From the NCBI RefSeq assembly GCF_014656455.1, contig NZ_BNCL01000003.1, positions 248,001-312,000 on the forward strand: a stretch of 64,000 bases of DNA, in the 5' to 3' direction. A program made the position numbers and the translations under genes. This DNA comes from Paracoccus aerius (GTDB taxonomy: Bacteria; Pseudomonadota; Alphaproteobacteria; Rhodobacterales; Rhodobacteraceae). Every line of letters starts with the position of its first letter. The first letter of the stretch is position 1. Below the pieces are notes generated by a model. The model searched no databases. It was not told the origin of the DNA and was given only the letters and a program-made list of their open reading frames with translations. Below, piece by piece: positions 63,367 to 64,000 of this stretch.

Positions 63367-64000
63367 ATGATGCTGAATGACGCCACCGACGCGCTTGGGC
63401 GCCTGCTTCCCGAAGGCGTGCTGAGAGAGATCGGCCCCGCCTATCTGGAAGAACCGCGCGGGCGCTTCAGGGGCCGGGCGGGCCTGGTCGCGGCGCCCCG
63501 CACGGTCGAGGAGGTGGCGGCCGTCGTCCGCGCCTGCGCAGGCGCTCGTGTTCCCATCGTGCCGCGCGGCGGCGGCACGGGCCTTGTGGGCGGGCAGGTG
63601 ATGTCGGACGGCACGGTGCCGCTTCTGTTGTCGCTGGAACGGATGAACCGCGTCCGTGACATCCATCCCGAGGAAGGCGTGATCCTGGCCGAGGCTGGCG
63701 CGACCCTGCAGCAGGTCCGCGAGGCTGCGGCCAGGGTGGGCCGGCAGTTTCCGCTGGCCCTTGCATCGGGCGGGACGGCCCAGATTGGCGGGGTGCTGGC
63801 GACCAATGCGGGCGGTGTGAACGTGTTGCGCTATGGCAATGCCCGCGCCTTGTGCCTGGGGATCGAGGCGGTCTTGCCGCAGGGGCAGGTCATGCATGAC
63901 CTGAAGCGTCTGCGAAAGGACAACACCGGCTATGACCTGCGCGACCTGCTGATCGGGGCCGAGGGCACGCTGGGCATCATCACCGCCGCATCCCTGGTGC
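63367..64000 (+). CDS. FAD-binding oxidase/dehydrogenase, GlcD/D-lactate dehydrogenase type (3' end outside window)
   Basis: The frame is open from ATG 63367 (or the adjacent ATG 63370) to the end of the window, giving 211 residues. The PCMH-type FAD-binding domain is plain: AAPRTVEEVAAVVRAC, VPRGGGTGLVGGQV near residue 70, VILAEAGATLQQVREAA, LALASGGTAQIGGVLATNAGGVNVLRYG near 130-155, KDNTGYDLRDLLIGAEGTLGIIT near 190-210. This pattern is that of GlcD, D-lactate and D-2-hydroxyglutarate dehydrogenases; the substrate cannot be told from this part. It lies 6 bases after the GNAT gene and is probably cotranscribed. Confidence 0.9.
   Translation, partial: MMLNDATDALGRLLPEGVLREIGPAYLEEPRGRFRGRAGLVAAPRTVEEVAAVVRACAGARVPIVPRGGGTGLVGGQVMSDGTVPLLLSLERMNRVRDIHPEEGVILAEAGATLQQVREAAARVGRQFPLALASGGTAQIGGVLATNAGGVNVLRYGNARALCLGIEAVLPQGQVMHDLKRLRKDNTGYDLRDLLIGAEGTLGIITAASLV

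Overview
The window is GC-rich, gene-dense DNA from an alphaproteobacterium, most probably Paracoccus or a close relative (Rhodobacteraceae). The main evidence is the cluster ctaC-ctaB-small membrane gene-ctaG-ctaE-surf1, whose subunit II protein closely follows the Paracoccus denitrificans aa3 oxidase subunit II as I remember it. FolE2, a DUF1523 protein and the tol-pal-cpoB-tilS-ftsH order fit the same group. The assignment rests on recognition, not on a search. I list 55 protein-coding genes. I saw no tRNA, rRNA, CRISPR array, phage, insertion sequence or defence island. Nearly all of this is core chromosome.

Layout. 1-2815: a C4-dicarboxylate two-component pair (dctB partial, dctD), followed by the only gene-free stretch above 300 bases (2816-3428). 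3429-5682: metZ and folE2. 5679-9818 (minus): small membrane protein, DUF1523 protein, deoC and a double aldehyde dehydrogenase, which look like one deoxyribose-catabolic operon. 9895-12273 (minus): UvrD/PcrA helicase. 12345-19898: a peptide-type ABC importer with two tandem binding proteins and two permeases on the minus strand and a fused ATPase divergent on the plus strand. 20102-21475: an unrecognised secreted repeat protein with a PRC-barrel-like end. 21629-24920: M20 amidohydrolase, purU and a GT8 glycosyltransferase. 25060-29647 (minus): a nucleoside-type BMP ABC importer.

29743-36398 (plus): dnaE, then ruvC-ruvA-htpX-ruvB, where a membrane protease gene sits between ruvA and ruvB. 36495-37684 (minus): chorismate mutase and folD. 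37778-47968 (minus): a small unknown gene, ybgC, then tolQ-tolR-tolA-tolB-pal-cpoB-tilS-ftsH, the cell-envelope Tol-Pal machine followed by tRNA lysidinylation and membrane proteolysis. 48070-50129: scoA-scoB with a divergent PAS/LuxR regulator. 50306-55720 (minus): topA, dprA, tldD. 55899-63360 (plus): the cytochrome oxidase cluster, then thrC, an M16 peptidase and a GNAT acetyltransferase. The window ends inside a GlcD-type flavin oxidase gene.

The functional groups are respiration (cta genes), envelope integrity (tol-pal, ftsH, htpX), DNA repair and replication (dnaE, ruv, uvrD, topA, dprA), one-carbon/folate metabolism (folE2, purU, folD), salvage of nucleosides and deoxyribose (BMP importer with deoC-ALDH) and amino-acid synthesis (metZ, thrC, chorismate mutase). 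The items most worth a second look are the P-x-V-x-V repeat protein, a DctD that lacks the sigma-54 contact loop, a hairpin-plus-29-mer intergenic element present twice, the ALDH fusion with a catalytically empty second half, and the cysteine-paired tandem binding proteins.
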